Notes under the pieces: generated by a model | The model's database searches: none | The model's input: the letters and a program-made list of their open reading frames with translations, nothing else | What the model was told of the DNA's origin: nothing | Shown: piece after piece, positions 1 to 7,777 of the stretch | Numbering within the stretch: the stretch's first letter is position 1 | How the letters are laid out: each line of letters opens with the position of its first letter | Program-made: the position numbers and the translations under genes | Assembly: GCA_964528605.1 (NCBI GenBank) | Contig: CAZGSV010000047.1 | Span: 1 to 24,335 of the forward strand | DNA from: CAZGSV01 sp964528605 | Lineage (GTDB): Bacteria; Armatimonadota; Zipacnadia; CAZGSV01 | Reading direction: 5' to 3' | DNA: 24,335 bases

Positions 1-1
1 T

Positions 2-2551
2 GACATCACAACTTCCTTCCAAACCAACTCCCCGTACGATCCGAACCTCGACCTGAAGACGGGCGAGGTCATCCCCTACGTGGACGGCGCCGGCGCCACC
101 TGGAACGACAAAGGTTACCGCGTCGGCTGCATGCTCAGCATCAGCCACGACTGGTCCGGCGCCTGGGTGCGCGGCGAACTCGACGGCCGCCAGCACTTCG
201 ACCTCGTCCAGACCCGCGCCGACGGCTCCCACGCCATGATCGGCAACGGCTACTATATGGTCCCCACCGACGAGTGGATCGCCGTCCTCAAGGCCAAGAT
301 CGAGAAGGCCATCGCCGAAGGCGCCGTCGCCATCTACCCCGAGGAGCCTGAGTTCTGGGCCAACACCGGCTACAGCCCCGCCTTCAAAGCCGAGTGGGAG
401 AAGTTCTACGGCGAGCCCTGGCAAGACCCCGCCTCCTCCCTAGAGGCGCGCTACAAGTGCTCGCGCTTGCAGGCGGAGTTCTACCGCCGTTGCGTCGAGG
501 AACTCGCCCGCTTCGTCAAGGAGCGCTGGCGCAACGTGCGCTTCATACTGCCTGCCCACTCCAACCCCAACTACACCGCCTGGGGCATCGTCTTCCCACA
601 CGCCGCCGCCCTCCTCACGCCCGGCGTGGACGGGGTGGTCGGGCAAGTCTGGTCCGACACCGCGCGCACCCCCGTCCCCTATTACGGCAGAAAGGAGGAG
701 CGCACCTTCGAGAGCGCCTTCCTCGGGTACTCCTACTTCGCTCAGTTGGCCCGCGGCAGCGGCAAAGAGATGTGGTTCCTCGCCGACCCCAAGTCCGACG
801 ACCCCGCCGCCCGCTGGAACGACTGCAAGCGCCGCTACCAGGAGACCCTCTTCGCCTCGCTCATGTTCCCCGAGGTCAACAGGTTCGAGGTCATCCCCTG
901 GCCGGATAGGGTCTTCGGCTGGGCCCGCGACGCCAGCGGCTCGCCCGCCTCGCGCGACTACCTCACGGAGGTGCTCTCCGCCTTCGCGGCGCAGGCCGAC
1001 ATGCAAGACCACTACGGCTTCGAGTGGCTCGCGTCCACGGAGGGCATCGGCCTGCTTACCTCGGATACCTCCATGTGGCAACGCGCCGAGCCCGAGGTCA
1101 CGCCGACCGACGCTTTCTACGGCCTCGCGCTGCCGCTGCTGACCAACGGAGTGCCGGTGCAGGTGGTGCCCATCGAGCGCATCGCCGAGCCCGGCTACCT
1201 CGGCCCCTTTAGGGTGCTGCTCGCCTCCTTCGAGATGTGGAAGCCCTTGGAGGCCGCCTACCTCGAGGCGCTCGAGAACTGGGTTCGCGGGGGGGGCGTG
1301 CTCATCTACTGGCATAGCCCGGACCCCTATCAGCAAGTCCCCGGCTGGTGGTCCTCCCAGTACAAGACCCCCGAGGAAGCCCTGCTCGCCATCCTCAAGA
1401 AGCCCGGCGTCGAGTCGCTCGGCGCGCGCCAATGGCACACCTACCGCGTTGGCCAGGGCGGCTTCATCTACGTGCCCACGCCGGCCAGCGAGACCACCAA
1501 ATTCGGCGCCCGCTCCGAGTCCGTATTGGAGGTCGTCCAGGAGGCTTGCCGCGGCTGGCAGGCGGCCCAGCGGGGGGGGACAAGGCAGGCCTACGGTGTG
1601 GAGCCTCGCTTCCCCGCCGTCCCCGGCTACCTCGCCGCCAGGCGAGGGCCGTACCTCATTGCCTTCTCCCGCGCCTCGGGCACCACCCTGCGCGGTCGTT
1701 TCCTCAACTTGCTCGACCCGCGTCTCACCCCCCTCCAGCAGGCCCGCGTCGGCCTCGGGCAAGGCTGCCTGTTGCTCGACCTCGACGGCCTGCCGCGCAG
1801 CACCGAGGTCCTCTTCGTGAGCGGCAAACTCGAGCAGTCGCGCCGCGAGGGAGAGGAGACCGTGCTGCGCGTCTCCGGTCCGCTCAACACCCGCGCCGCT
1901 GTTCGCCTCGCCGGCCTGGGCCGCTATCCCGTGAGCGCCCGCGCCGACTTCGCCGGCGGCACGGAGGACATCGCCGCCGAGTGGGATGCCGAGAGCCGCA
2001 CCTTGCTCCTGCTCTTCCCCCATCATCCCGAGGGCGTTGAGATCCGCGTGGGCTGGGCTGCCGAGCCGGCCGACGCCATCGTCGCCGCCCCCCCCGAGAA
2101 CGTCAGCCGCGAAGTCATCTTCGTTCCCGACGGCGGGCCGGTGGAGAAGCGCTTCCTCACCGAGACCACCGGGCCCGCGCAACTGGGCAAGGGCTATCGC
2201 TTCGCCGACCGCGAAGGCTCCTTCACCTACACCTTCGATCTCCAGGGCCTCACCGAGGCCCGCGTCGAACTGGACCTGGGCAACAACTTCATCGTCGAGG
2301 CCTCCACCGCCGGCGCCAACTGGCAGAAGGTCTTCGACGCCATGGCGGAGGCCGGGCGCGACGTGCACGACCTGAGCAACCGCGCCCGCCGCGCCCTCGA
2401 CCTTATGCCCTATCAGCCCGCTGGCAGCGTGCGCCTGCGCTTTCGCGACGGCTCGCCCGCGGACGGCTGGGGCGCCTGGCTGGCCGAAGTCCGCTTCCTC
2501 TTCCGCGGCTCCCCCAGCCCGGCCAACAGCGTGGTGCTAGGGGCCTGGTAG
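2..2551 (+). CDS. Glycoside-hydrolase-like multidomain protein, 5' end missing
   Basis: The frame is open from the left edge to a TAG stop, so the gene begins outside the window. A GTG at 80 is only an internal codon: good coding sequence (DITTSFQTNSPYDPNLDLKT) precedes it. The first 300 or so visible residues look like a TIM-barrel hydrolase, with an acidic EEPEFW motif after a hydrophobic strand (AVAIYP) that suits a catalytic glutamate. About residues 330-470 resemble the amidotransferase-like domain that follows the barrel in GH42-type enzymes (PLLTNGVPVQVVP, then WVRGGGVLIYW). The rest is predicted beta-sandwich, probably carbohydrate-binding. I cannot assign a GH family. Two runs of eight G (1289-1296, 1572-1579) lie inside the frame without breaking it. 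Hydrolase function is an inference from fold-like patterns only. Confidence 0.72.
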   Translation, partial: DITTSFQTNSPYDPNLDLKTGEVIPYVDGAGATWNDKGYRVGCMLSISHDWSGAWVRGELDGRQHFDLVQTRADGSHAMIGNGYYMVPTDEWIAVLKAKIEKAIAEGAVAIYPEEPEFWANTGYSPAFKAEWEKFYGEPWQDPASSLEARYKCSRLQAEFYRRCVEELARFVKERWRNVRFILPAHSNPNYTAWGIVFPHAAALLTPGVDGVVGQVWSDTARTPVPYYGRKEERTFESAFLGYSYFAQLARGSGKEMWFLADPKSDDPAARWNDCKRRYQETLFASLMFPEVNRFEVIPWPDRVFGWARDASGSPASRDYLTEVLSAFAAQADMQDHYGFEWLASTEGIGLLTSDTSMWQRAEPEVTPTDAFYGLALPLLTNGVPVQVVPIERIAEPGYLGPFRVLLASFEMWKPLEAAYLEALENWVRGGGVLIYWHSPDPYQQVPGWWSSQYKTPEEALLAILKKPGVESLGARQWHTYRVGQGGFIYVPTPASETTKFGARSESVLEVVQEACRGWQAAQRGGTRQAYGVEPRFPAVPGYLAARRGPYLIAFSRASGTTLRGRFLNLLDPRLTPLQQARVGLGQGCLLLDLDGLPRSTEVLFVSGKLEQSRREGEETVLRVSGPLNTRAAVRLAGLGRYPVSARADFAGGTEDIAAEWDAESRTLLLLFPHHPEGVEIRVGWAAEPADAIVAAPPENVSREVIFVPDGGPVEKRFLTETTGPAQLGKGYRFADREGSFTYTFDLQGLTEARVELDLGNNFIVEASTAGANWQKVFDAMAEAGRDVHDLSNRARRALDLMPYQPAGSVRLRFRDGSPADGWGAWLAEVRFLFRGSPSPANSVVLGAW

Positions 2552-2626
2552 GAAGTAGACTGTCTCCGGCCCGGCTTCGTCGGCCCTGCACGAGGGAGGC
2601 AAGCGCCCTGCACGTCGTGCCTTAGG

Positions 2627-2648
2627 CAGACCCGCCTCAGGCGGGCTG
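2627..2648 (+). terminator. Hairpin downstream of the hydrolase-like gene
   Basis: CCCGCC (2631-2636) pairs with GGCGGG (2640-2645) across a TCA loop, with CAG/CTG flanks extending the stem. No T-run follows on either strand, so this is a stem-loop of uncertain role, possibly 3'-end protection. Confidence 0.3.
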
Positions 2649-2750
2649 GAAGACGATGATGACGCGCTCGGCGGTTTCTGTGGCGCAGCCTGCGAAGGCG
2701 GTGGGCTAGAAGCGGCTGCCCTCGGCGGGCAACGACCACGTTGTTACGAG
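2637..2750 (-). pseudogene. Short decayed coding remnant, unknown family
   Basis: Read on the minus strand, this gives protein-like sequence, VTTWSLPAEGSRF, then a TAG at 2706-2708, then PTAFAGCATETAERVIIVFQ and PA before a TGA at 2637-2639. The two halves are in the same frame and read like one C-terminal segment with a Tyr-type codon turned into TAG. It is in a different frame from the propeller remnant at 3007-3279. I do not recognise the family; it may be a decayed gene end or chance. Confidence 0.3.
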
Positions 2751-2809
2751 CCACCTCCGGAGAACGTCATGAATGTACGCAGAACAGGCCCCCGCAACCA
2801 AGCCGATTC

Positions 2810-2840
2810 AGACGCCCGCTCCCGCGGGCGTCTTTGGTTG
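2810..2840 (+). terminator. Probable intrinsic terminator
   Basis: AGACGCCCGC (2810-2819) and GCGGGCGTCT (2824-2833) form a perfect 10-bp stem with a TCCC loop, followed by TTGGTTG. An outer CAACCAA (2795-2801) can also pair with that TTGGTTG (2834-2840). The T-rich side lies to the right, so it would stop plus-strand transcription from the hydrolase-like gene, about 260 bases past its stop. Confidence 0.6.
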
Positions 2841-3006
2841 GGGTAGCCGGCGAAACGCGAGCCAAGGCAGCCTTCCGGAAGTTGCGCCCACTGACCTGTC
2901 CCGACCTGTGGCGCCAGTTTGTGTCAGAGAGGCCTACGCGATGCAACCACCGGAGACGGGCGGAGCGCAGCAGAGCGTGGTCGCCACGGGTACGGGCACA
3001 GCGGTG

Positions 3007-3279
3007 TCACTCAATGGCGTAAAGGTAGCTGTCGTCCGACCCGACATAGACCGTCCCATCTGCCCCGACCGCGACGACTGCCCCGTCAAGAACTGCCGCC
3101 CGTCTCGCAGGACCTAGCCGCGCCTTCGCGCTGCTAGGCCGCATCACGCGGGGATAACGCTGCGCCAGTCCGCCTGCTCTGCCCTAGGCCCAGCGCCAGC
3201 TATCGACCGCCTCGGGCACCGGGGCCCTGCGAGCCCGGTGCTCGAGCGTGCCGCCCCACCTGCCTTGCACGTCAACGAC
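3007..3279 (-). pseudogene. PQQ/beta-propeller repeat remnant, in frame behind the VWA gene
   Basis: In the same frame as the VWA lipoprotein gene, reading continues past its TAG (3280-3282) and a second TAG (3184-3186). It ends in a textbook propeller blade, AVGADGTVYVGSDDSYLYAI followed by E, at a TGA (3007-3009). The G-x-DGTVYVGS-x-D-x-YLYAI pattern is typical of PQQ-like repeats. Only one recognisable blade survives; the stretch between has degenerate arginine/alanine-rich composition plus a GRWGGTLE segment. I read this as decayed coding DNA, either the ruined tail of the VWA protein or the end of a separate gene. Amber recoding is unlikely, because at least six other genes here end in TAG. 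Confidence 0.55.
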
Positions 3280-5265
3280 CTACTGGCGGCTGAGACGCCG
3301 GCCCCTCTGCCCCGAGAGGCTGTTCGTGCGCGTCGCTTGCGCCATTAGGCTCCTGCAGTCGGGCGAAACGGTGTGCACCACCGCGTTCCCAACTAGGCTC
3401 TGAAGCACCTCCGCCAGCGTGAAATGCGCAAACTCCTCCCAGGCTCCGGTGTCCGGATTGACCCAGCCGGCCCCGTCCCCCCGCTGGTGGGCCCTGGAGT
3501 CAGTGATAAGCAGGCAGACGCGCCGCGCCCCCGGCCGGAAGGTGAGGGCTCCTTTGCAGAACATCAGAGCATCAAGGTCGTTCTCCGGATCATCGCCGCC
3601 GGTGCAGTTCTGCAGCCCCTCCAAGAATGCCTTGAACGCAGTGAGGTCGGCACTGAGGTCCCGGTACGGGGTCGGGCCACCGTCTTCCACCGCCCGAGGA
3701 TCGCTGGGGTCCTCAACGCCCACAAAGTCGCCAAACGTGACACACCCAAGCCGCACGTCACTGCCGGCGCCACACAGGCCATCTGCGAACGCCCCCAACG
3801 ACTCTTTCGCGCCCGTAAGCTCGTCCATGCTGCCCGTGATGTCGAGGGCAACGGCCACGTCAACGCTTACCCCGGGCTCCAGGGGCAGGCCGGACAGGTC
3901 CACTCGGCCATCCGACGGCATCTCCAGCCACACGCCGCCCGTCGCATCCGAGATACCCCGCACGTCGACGCACTCCTCTCCGCCGCCGCCACCCTCCGGC
4001 ACCAGCACAGCGTCAACTGCATACGTGGCCAGGGGGACCAGGTCAACGGCCACGCTCCAGTCCTTGTACCCAGTCAGACGCAACGTCAATGAGTACTCGC
4101 CCGGTGCCCAAACGATGTCGCAGGGCGTCGTCTTGCCGGTATCCACCGAGTCGAGATACGTGCGCGCCCCGGGAGGCGAGGAACTGACCCGGAGCCGCGA
4201 TCTGGACGTGGTGGGCTCCACCCAGACAAACACCGGCAGCCCGGCACCGAAGCTGACCCGGTATATGTCAAACCAATCGTCAAGCGTGTATCCTGCGCCG
4301 GCATAGTACCATTCCCAGGCGTACTTGCTGCCTAAGTCGAGGCCAGCCAGCGTCAGACCCACTCCACCCGTTTCACCGATCAACGCCCTGCCGATGAGCC
4401 AGGAAACCGCCGCCTTGGGCACCGTTTTCGCGACCGTGAACACGTCCCTCAGTTTGACCGTCTCGACGTAGAAAGCACCGGTGGCCCGCAAGTAGGCGGC
4501 CAATGGCCCATAAACCGGACCCCTCGGCACCAAGTTGCCGCCAGCAAGCGAGTTCCCAATACTCAGCCCCAGGTCGAGCAATATGCCGATCTGACGGTCT
4601 GCGGCAGCCTGGGCAACCTCCTCTATCGCAGGCAGGTAGTAGCCCTCGGAGTCCACGGCCAGCACCACAAGGTGTCCGTCCATGGCCGCGCTCAGCACCT
4701 GCACGTTCGGAAGCGCCTGCCCAGTAGCCTCGTCGTGGACGCGGATCTGGCCGACGGATTCACCGGCCACAAATGCCTCCGCAACCCCCTCCGCGTCCGT
4801 GACGTCCGTCGCCGTGGAGCCACCTGCAGGGACGGTCTCCAACGTCACCTGCGCTTGTGTCGTTGCTTCGGCCAGCACATCAATAATCGTTTCGCCCCAG
4901 GCCAAGACGTGGTCAGCCGCGTCGAGTGCCCGCACGCTTACCACCCTGTCATTGCCGGCTCCTACTGACAGGCTCAGTGTAGCCTGCCCGTCCACCACGT
5001 CTGCGGGCGTGATCTCTCCCGTGACCGCGGACAGCAGGTCAGCCGCGACCACACTCACCAATATCTTCGCTGTCTCCGGGGGGATGACTCGACCGCCCGC
5101 ATTGGGCCAGTGAACGGTGATGGAGATTGTACCCTGGGGCCCAGAGGAGCCCAAGCCGTGGTCGTGGCCAAACCAAGAGCCACACCCCACCGCGTACCCT
5201 AGCGCCGCAAGTACCAGCCCTCCGATCAGGAAACGTGACCAGCGACGCGCGCTTGAGTGCCTCAT
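3280..5265 (-). CDS. Lipoprotein with PEGA and von Willebrand factor A domains
   Basis: A 661-residue predicted lipoprotein. A basic N-terminus and hydrophobic stretch end in a lipobox AVGC (Cys28). Residues about 45-145 look like an Ig-type beta domain. A PEGA domain (about 357-425) carries SSSPPGARTYLD and YSLTLRLTGYKDW. A VWA domain begins near 466, with MIDAS-type D475-I-T-G-S479 in place of the usual DxSxS and LLITDS near 585-590. The VWA ends abruptly after TNSLSGQRGRRLSRQ, shorter than normal, and in-frame homology-like sequence continues beyond the stop, so the C-terminus may be truncated by mutation. The ATG at 5265 overlaps the stop of the upstream lipoprotein gene (ATGA), implying translational coupling. 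It probably acts in protein binding or surface assembly; no catalytic role is evident. Confidence 0.85.
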   Translation of the reverse strand: MRHSSARRWSRFLIGGLVLAALGYAVGCGSWFGHDHGLGSSGPQGTISITVHWPNAGGRVIPPETAKILVSVVAADLLSAVTGEITPADVVDGQATLSLSVGAGNDRVVSVRALDAADHVLAWGETIIDVLAEATTQAQVTLETVPAGGSTATDVTDAEGVAEAFVAGESVGQIRVHDEATGQALPNVQVLSAAMDGHLVVLAVDSEGYYLPAIEEVAQAAADRQIGILLDLGLSIGNSLAGGNLVPRGPVYGPLAAYLRATGAFYVETVKLRDVFTVAKTVPKAAVSWLIGRALIGETGGVGLTLAGLDLGSKYAWEWYYAGAGYTLDDWFDIYRVSFGAGLPVFVWVEPTTSRSRLRVSSSPPGARTYLDSVDTGKTTPCDIVWAPGEYSLTLRLTGYKDWSVAVDLVPLATYAVDAVLVPEGGGGGEECVDVRGISDATGGVWLEMPSDGRVDLSGLPLEPGVSVDVAVALDITGSMDELTGAKESLGAFADGLCGAGSDVRLGCVTFGDFVGVEDPSDPRAVEDGGPTPYRDLSADLTAFKAFLEGLQNCTGGDDPENDLDALMFCKGALTFRPGARRVCLLITDSRAHQRGDGAGWVNPDTGAWEEFAHFTLAEVLQSLVGNAVVHTVSPDCRSLMAQATRTNSLSGQRGRRLSRQ

Positions 5266-6068
5266 TCGATGATCACCTCCACGTTCCCGGGATCGCGGAC
5301 CACAACGGTCACCTCTGCGCTGCCGGTAAGCCCTGGTGTGTCGCGGACCTCGCAAGCCACGGTGTAGTTGCCTGGCGCCGAGAAACTGTGAGTCGCAGTT
5401 GGCCCGGAACCCCAATCCGCGTCCCACGTACCATCATTCTCCCAGTCCCAACGGAACTCAAGCGCAGCAAGTGGTTCCTCAGCATCGGTGCTGGCGGAGG
5501 CGTCAAATGTGAAGACCTGGTCAATCACGCCATCGAGGGGATCTACAGCGACCGCCGCTTGCGGCGGACTGTTCGCCAGTTGGTACGATACGTCAGTCTG
5601 CTGGCCCGGCACGACTTCGACCGTGTCCTCCAATGGCGCGTACCCCACCAGGACCAGGTGAAGTGTGTGGGGCCCAACGGGCACGTCCTCCAACACCGCC
5701 GGCGTCAGCCGCTCCTGATCCAGGTTGTCCAGCCATATCGCGGCACCGGGAGGAGTCGAGGTCACTGAGATCGAGCCCGTGGGCTCGGGCGTTGCCTGAA
5801 GGTTCGCCGAAACGGTGGTGGTCTGCCCGGCGCTTACCCGGACCGTATCTGTCCAGTCTTGGTACCCGGCTAGGGTTAGTCGGACGCTGTGGCTTCCGGC
5901 CGGCACGTTTGCCAGGGTAGCGGGCGTCACCTGACCCCTGGCGCTGCCATCAAGCCAGATGGCTGCCCCCGGAGGGTCGGAGGCAATCTCTATGGAGCCC
6001 GTGCCGCCCGGCCCGCAACCACACAATGCCACTGTAAGTACCAACCCGACAAGCGCGACGCGACTCAC
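5262..6068 (-). CDS. Lipoprotein with two PEGA domains and a PKD domain
   Basis: 268 residues with a GTG start (6066-6068) preceded by an AGGGGG-type ribosome site. The signal ends in lipobox LCGC (Cys18). PEGA 1 (about 24-90) and PEGA 2 (about 98-165) share the SxPPGAAIWLD and GYxxxxDTV signatures. They are near-duplicates, so an internal duplication is likely. A PKD domain follows (about 169-258), with FDASASTDAEEPL and SAPGNYTVACEV. PEGA and PKD domains usually mediate binding at the cell surface, so this is a scaffold or adhesin-like lipoprotein rather than an enzyme. It is first in a two-gene operon with the VWA lipoprotein, and the stop overlaps that gene's start by four bases. A strong promoter lies about 37 bases upstream. 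Confidence 0.88.
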   Translation of the reverse strand: MSRVALVGLVLTVALCGCGPGGTGSIEIASDPPGAAIWLDGSARGQVTPATLANVPAGSHSVRLTLAGYQDWTDTVRVSAGQTTTVSANLQATPEPTGSISVTSTPPGAAIWLDNLDQERLTPAVLEDVPVGPHTLHLVLVGYAPLEDTVEVVPGQQTDVSYQLANSPPQAAVAVDPLDGVIDQVFTFDASASTDAEEPLAALEFRWDWENDGTWDADWGSGPTATHSFSAPGNYTVACEVRDTPGLTGSAEVTVVVRDPGNVEVIIE

Positions 6069-6104
6069 CGCAGCACCCCCTTGCTAGCCCTGAAGCTGGG
6101 CGGG

Positions 6105-6133
6105 AGTGTAGCACCCGTTGTGCCATTCGTCAA
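6105..6133 (-). promoter_or_regulatory. Sigma70-type promoter for the PEGA/VWA lipoprotein operon
   Basis: On the minus strand, TTGACG (6128-6133), 17 bases, then TACACT (6105-6110). Predicted transcription start is near 6098, giving a leader of about 30 bases to the GTG at 6068. The two hexamers and spacing are identical to the promoter at 18269-18297. Confidence 0.72.
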
Positions 6134-6338
6134 ACTCGCGAATTGCGTCACCCCAAACTATGCCACACAGAACTCGCTGCTTCACATAAGGCAATATCCG
6201 AAAAGGGCTGGTCTCAGCACGCAAGTAGCGGGAGACCGGCGGATACGATTCGAGATGGCTACCCGGAGAGCGATCACCCGCCTGAGGTCGCCTCAGGCGA
6301 CCACGGCCGGCCGACGTGCAGCCTCCGATGTTCCGCCG
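6134..6338. other. Non-coding spacer between divergent promoters, with a 9-bp inverted repeat
   Basis: The divergent intergenic region spans 6069-6385. Apart from the two promoters, it holds a perfect inverted repeat CGCCTGAGG-TCG-CCTCAGGCG at 6279-6299, about 40 bases upstream of the plus-strand -35 box. That position suits an operator or a hairpin. Eleven bases of it (CGCCTCAGGCG) recur at 2633-2643. I see no gene in this stretch. Confidence 0.5.
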
Positions 6339-6367
6339 TTGACACCCTCCGCCCCTCCCGACACACT
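6339..6367 (+). promoter_or_regulatory. Sigma70-type promoter for the URO-D family gene
   Basis: A perfect TTGACA -35 (6339-6344), a 17-base spacer, and a weak -10 CACACT (6362-6367). Predicted start is near 6374, leaving only about 12 leader bases before the ATG at 6386, where no Shine-Dalgarno is visible. Confidence 0.55.
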
Positions 6368-6385
6368 GCCGCCCGGTGACTGCCC

Positions 6386-7594
6386 ATGCGCCTGCCCTCC
6401 GCTCTCACTGACGACTCGCTCCAGCGCCTGATCGCAGACAGCAACAAGCGCCTCGACCTCCCCGCGCACAATGAGGCGGCACGTGCGCTGTGGGAGGCAT
6501 ACGAACAAGGGACGCCCGAGCGCGTTCCCCTCCGCCTGGGCATCAACCCCCGCTTTATCCTGCTCGACCCCGCGCTCAACCCCGAGAAGGTCACCTTCTT
6601 CGAGTACACCACCGACCCTGAACTAATGCTCCAGGTGCAGGTCCGCTTCCAGTGCTGGGTGCGGCATGCGATTATCCAAGACGCCGACATGGGTCTGCCG
6701 GACGCCTGGGGCGTCTATCCCGATCTGCAAAACTACTACGAGGGCATCTGGCTCGGCTGCGAACTCTTCTTCCACGAGAACGAGGTGCCCGACTGCCGCC
6801 CCTGGCTCCACGACGACAACAAGCGCCAACTCTTCGAGTGCGGCATCCCCGACCCCTTCGGCGAGGGCCTGGCGCGCAACCTCGAGTACTACCGCTACTT
6901 CAAGCGCCGCGTCGAAGAGGGCTTCGAGTTCCTGGGCCGGCCGCTCAAGGACGTCGGCCTCTCCGGCCTCGGCACCGACGGCACCTTCACCACCGCCTGT
7001 CAGTTGCGCGGCGCCACCGACCTGTGCCTGGACCTCTACCGCGACCCCGACTACGTGCGCGAACTGCTCGCCTTCATCACCGAGGCCACCATCGCCCGCA
7101 TCAAGGCCTATCGCGAGTTCCTCGCCCAGCCGCTCAAGACCCAGGCCTGGGGCCTCGCCGACGACAGCATCGAGTTGCTCAGCGTGGAGACCTACAAGGA
7201 GTTCGTCCTGCCCCATCACCGCCGCCTGCTGGAGACCTTCGCTGAGGGCGGGCCCCACTCCATCCACCTCTGCGGCGACGCCCAGCGCCACTTCCCCGTG
7301 CTCAAGCAGGAACTCAACATCCAGTCTTTCGACACCGGCTTCCCCATTGACTTCGCCTGGGTGCGCCGCACGCTGGGGCCCGAGGTCTGGATTCAGGGCG
7401 GGCCGACCGTACAACTCCTGCTCCACGGCACTCCCGAGCAAGTGACCGAGGAGGTCAAGCGCATAACGGCCACCGGCGTCACCGAGGGCAAGCGCTTCAT
7501 GCTCCGCGAGGCTAACAACCTGGCCCCGGGCACGTCCCTCCGCAACCTCGACGCCTTCTACCAGGCAGCGGTGACATACGGCCGCTACGATTAG
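6386..7594 (+). CDS. Uroporphyrinogen decarboxylase (URO-D) family protein
   Basis: 402 residues, cytoplasmic, with no signal peptide. The fold is recognised from the N-terminal ERVPLRLGIN segment, the central SGLGTDGTFTTACQLRGATD region and the C-terminal HLCGDAQRHFP motif (His294, Cys296). That HxCG motif is the one that binds zinc in MtaA/MtbA/CmuA-type corrinoid methyltransferases, and it is absent from true HemE. So this is probably not a haem enzyme. A methyltransferase or related one-carbon role is plausible, but no corrinoid protein is nearby. D259-D260 in GLADDSIELLS are other likely pocket residues. The ATG at 6386 has no obvious ribosome site. It stands alone between a divergent operon and the lipoprotein pair, so context says little about its substrate. 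Confidence 0.86.
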   Translation: MRLPSALTDDSLQRLIADSNKRLDLPAHNEAARALWEAYEQGTPERVPLRLGINPRFILLDPALNPEKVTFFEYTTDPELMLQVQVRFQCWVRHAIIQDADMGLPDAWGVYPDLQNYYEGIWLGCELFFHENEVPDCRPWLHDDNKRQLFECGIPDPFGEGLARNLEYYRYFKRRVEEGFEFLGRPLKDVGLSGLGTDGTFTTACQLRGATDLCLDLYRDPDYVRELLAFITEATIARIKAYREFLAQPLKTQAWGLADDSIELLSVETYKEFVLPHHRRLLETFAEGGPHSIHLCGDAQRHFPVLKQELNIQSFDTGFPIDFAWVRRTLGPEVWIQGGPTVQLLLHGTPEQVTEEVKRITATGVTEGKRFMLREANNLAPGTSLRNLDAFYQAAVTYGRYD

Positions 7595-7716
7595 CGGCCC
7601 TGAAGGATCGGCGCGACGACCAGCGCACGCCGCAACTGACCGCGCGCCGGGCCCGTCGGAATCCGTCACCCCCGCTAACTGGCACGGCGTCGTCACTGAT
7701 TCGTCGGCCCCGCCGG

Positions 7717-7745
7717 TTGCTAAGCCGCCCTCGCTCCCATATAGT
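7717..7745 (+). promoter_or_regulatory. Sigma70-type promoter for the lipoprotein/ModA-like pair
   Basis: TTGCTA (7717-7722), a 17-base spacer, then TATAGT (7740-7745). Predicted start is near 7752. A GACGGGG ribosome site (7763-7769) sits eight bases before the ATG at 7778. Confidence 0.68.
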
Positions 7746-7777
7746 ACCGGGACGTAATCTGTGACGGGGTGATGACG

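Noticed and set aside
440..2368. A 642-codon open frame on the minus strand opposite the hydrolase-like gene
   Set aside because: Its composition (runs of Gly, Ala, Glu, Val without domain patterns) is typical of the antisense of GC-rich coding DNA, while the plus frame reads as a multidomain protein.
2773..3117. A 114-codon plus-strand frame in the decayed region
   Set aside because: It runs through the terminator hairpin and lies opposite the propeller blade. It has no family signature, and the short GGAG upstream is not enough support.
3184..3282. Amber (TAG) recoding as the explanation for the in-frame propeller blade
   Set aside because: At least six well-supported genes here end in TAG with unrelated sequence beyond, so TAG is an ordinary stop.
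5266..5427. Upstream extension of the VWA lipoprotein frame by 54 codons
   Set aside because: It overlaps the coding end of the PEGA/PKD gene and lacks a signal peptide; the ATG at 5265 starts a proper lipoprotein signal and overlaps the upstream stop as ATGA.
6386..7594. Haem biosynthesis gene hemE
   Set aside because: The HxCG motif belongs to the corrinoid methyltransferase-type branch, and no other haem genes are present.
6623..7696. A 357-codon minus-strand frame opposite the URO-D gene
   Set aside because: Antisense shadow: the plus strand has clear URO-D motifs, and the minus frame has no recognisable signature.
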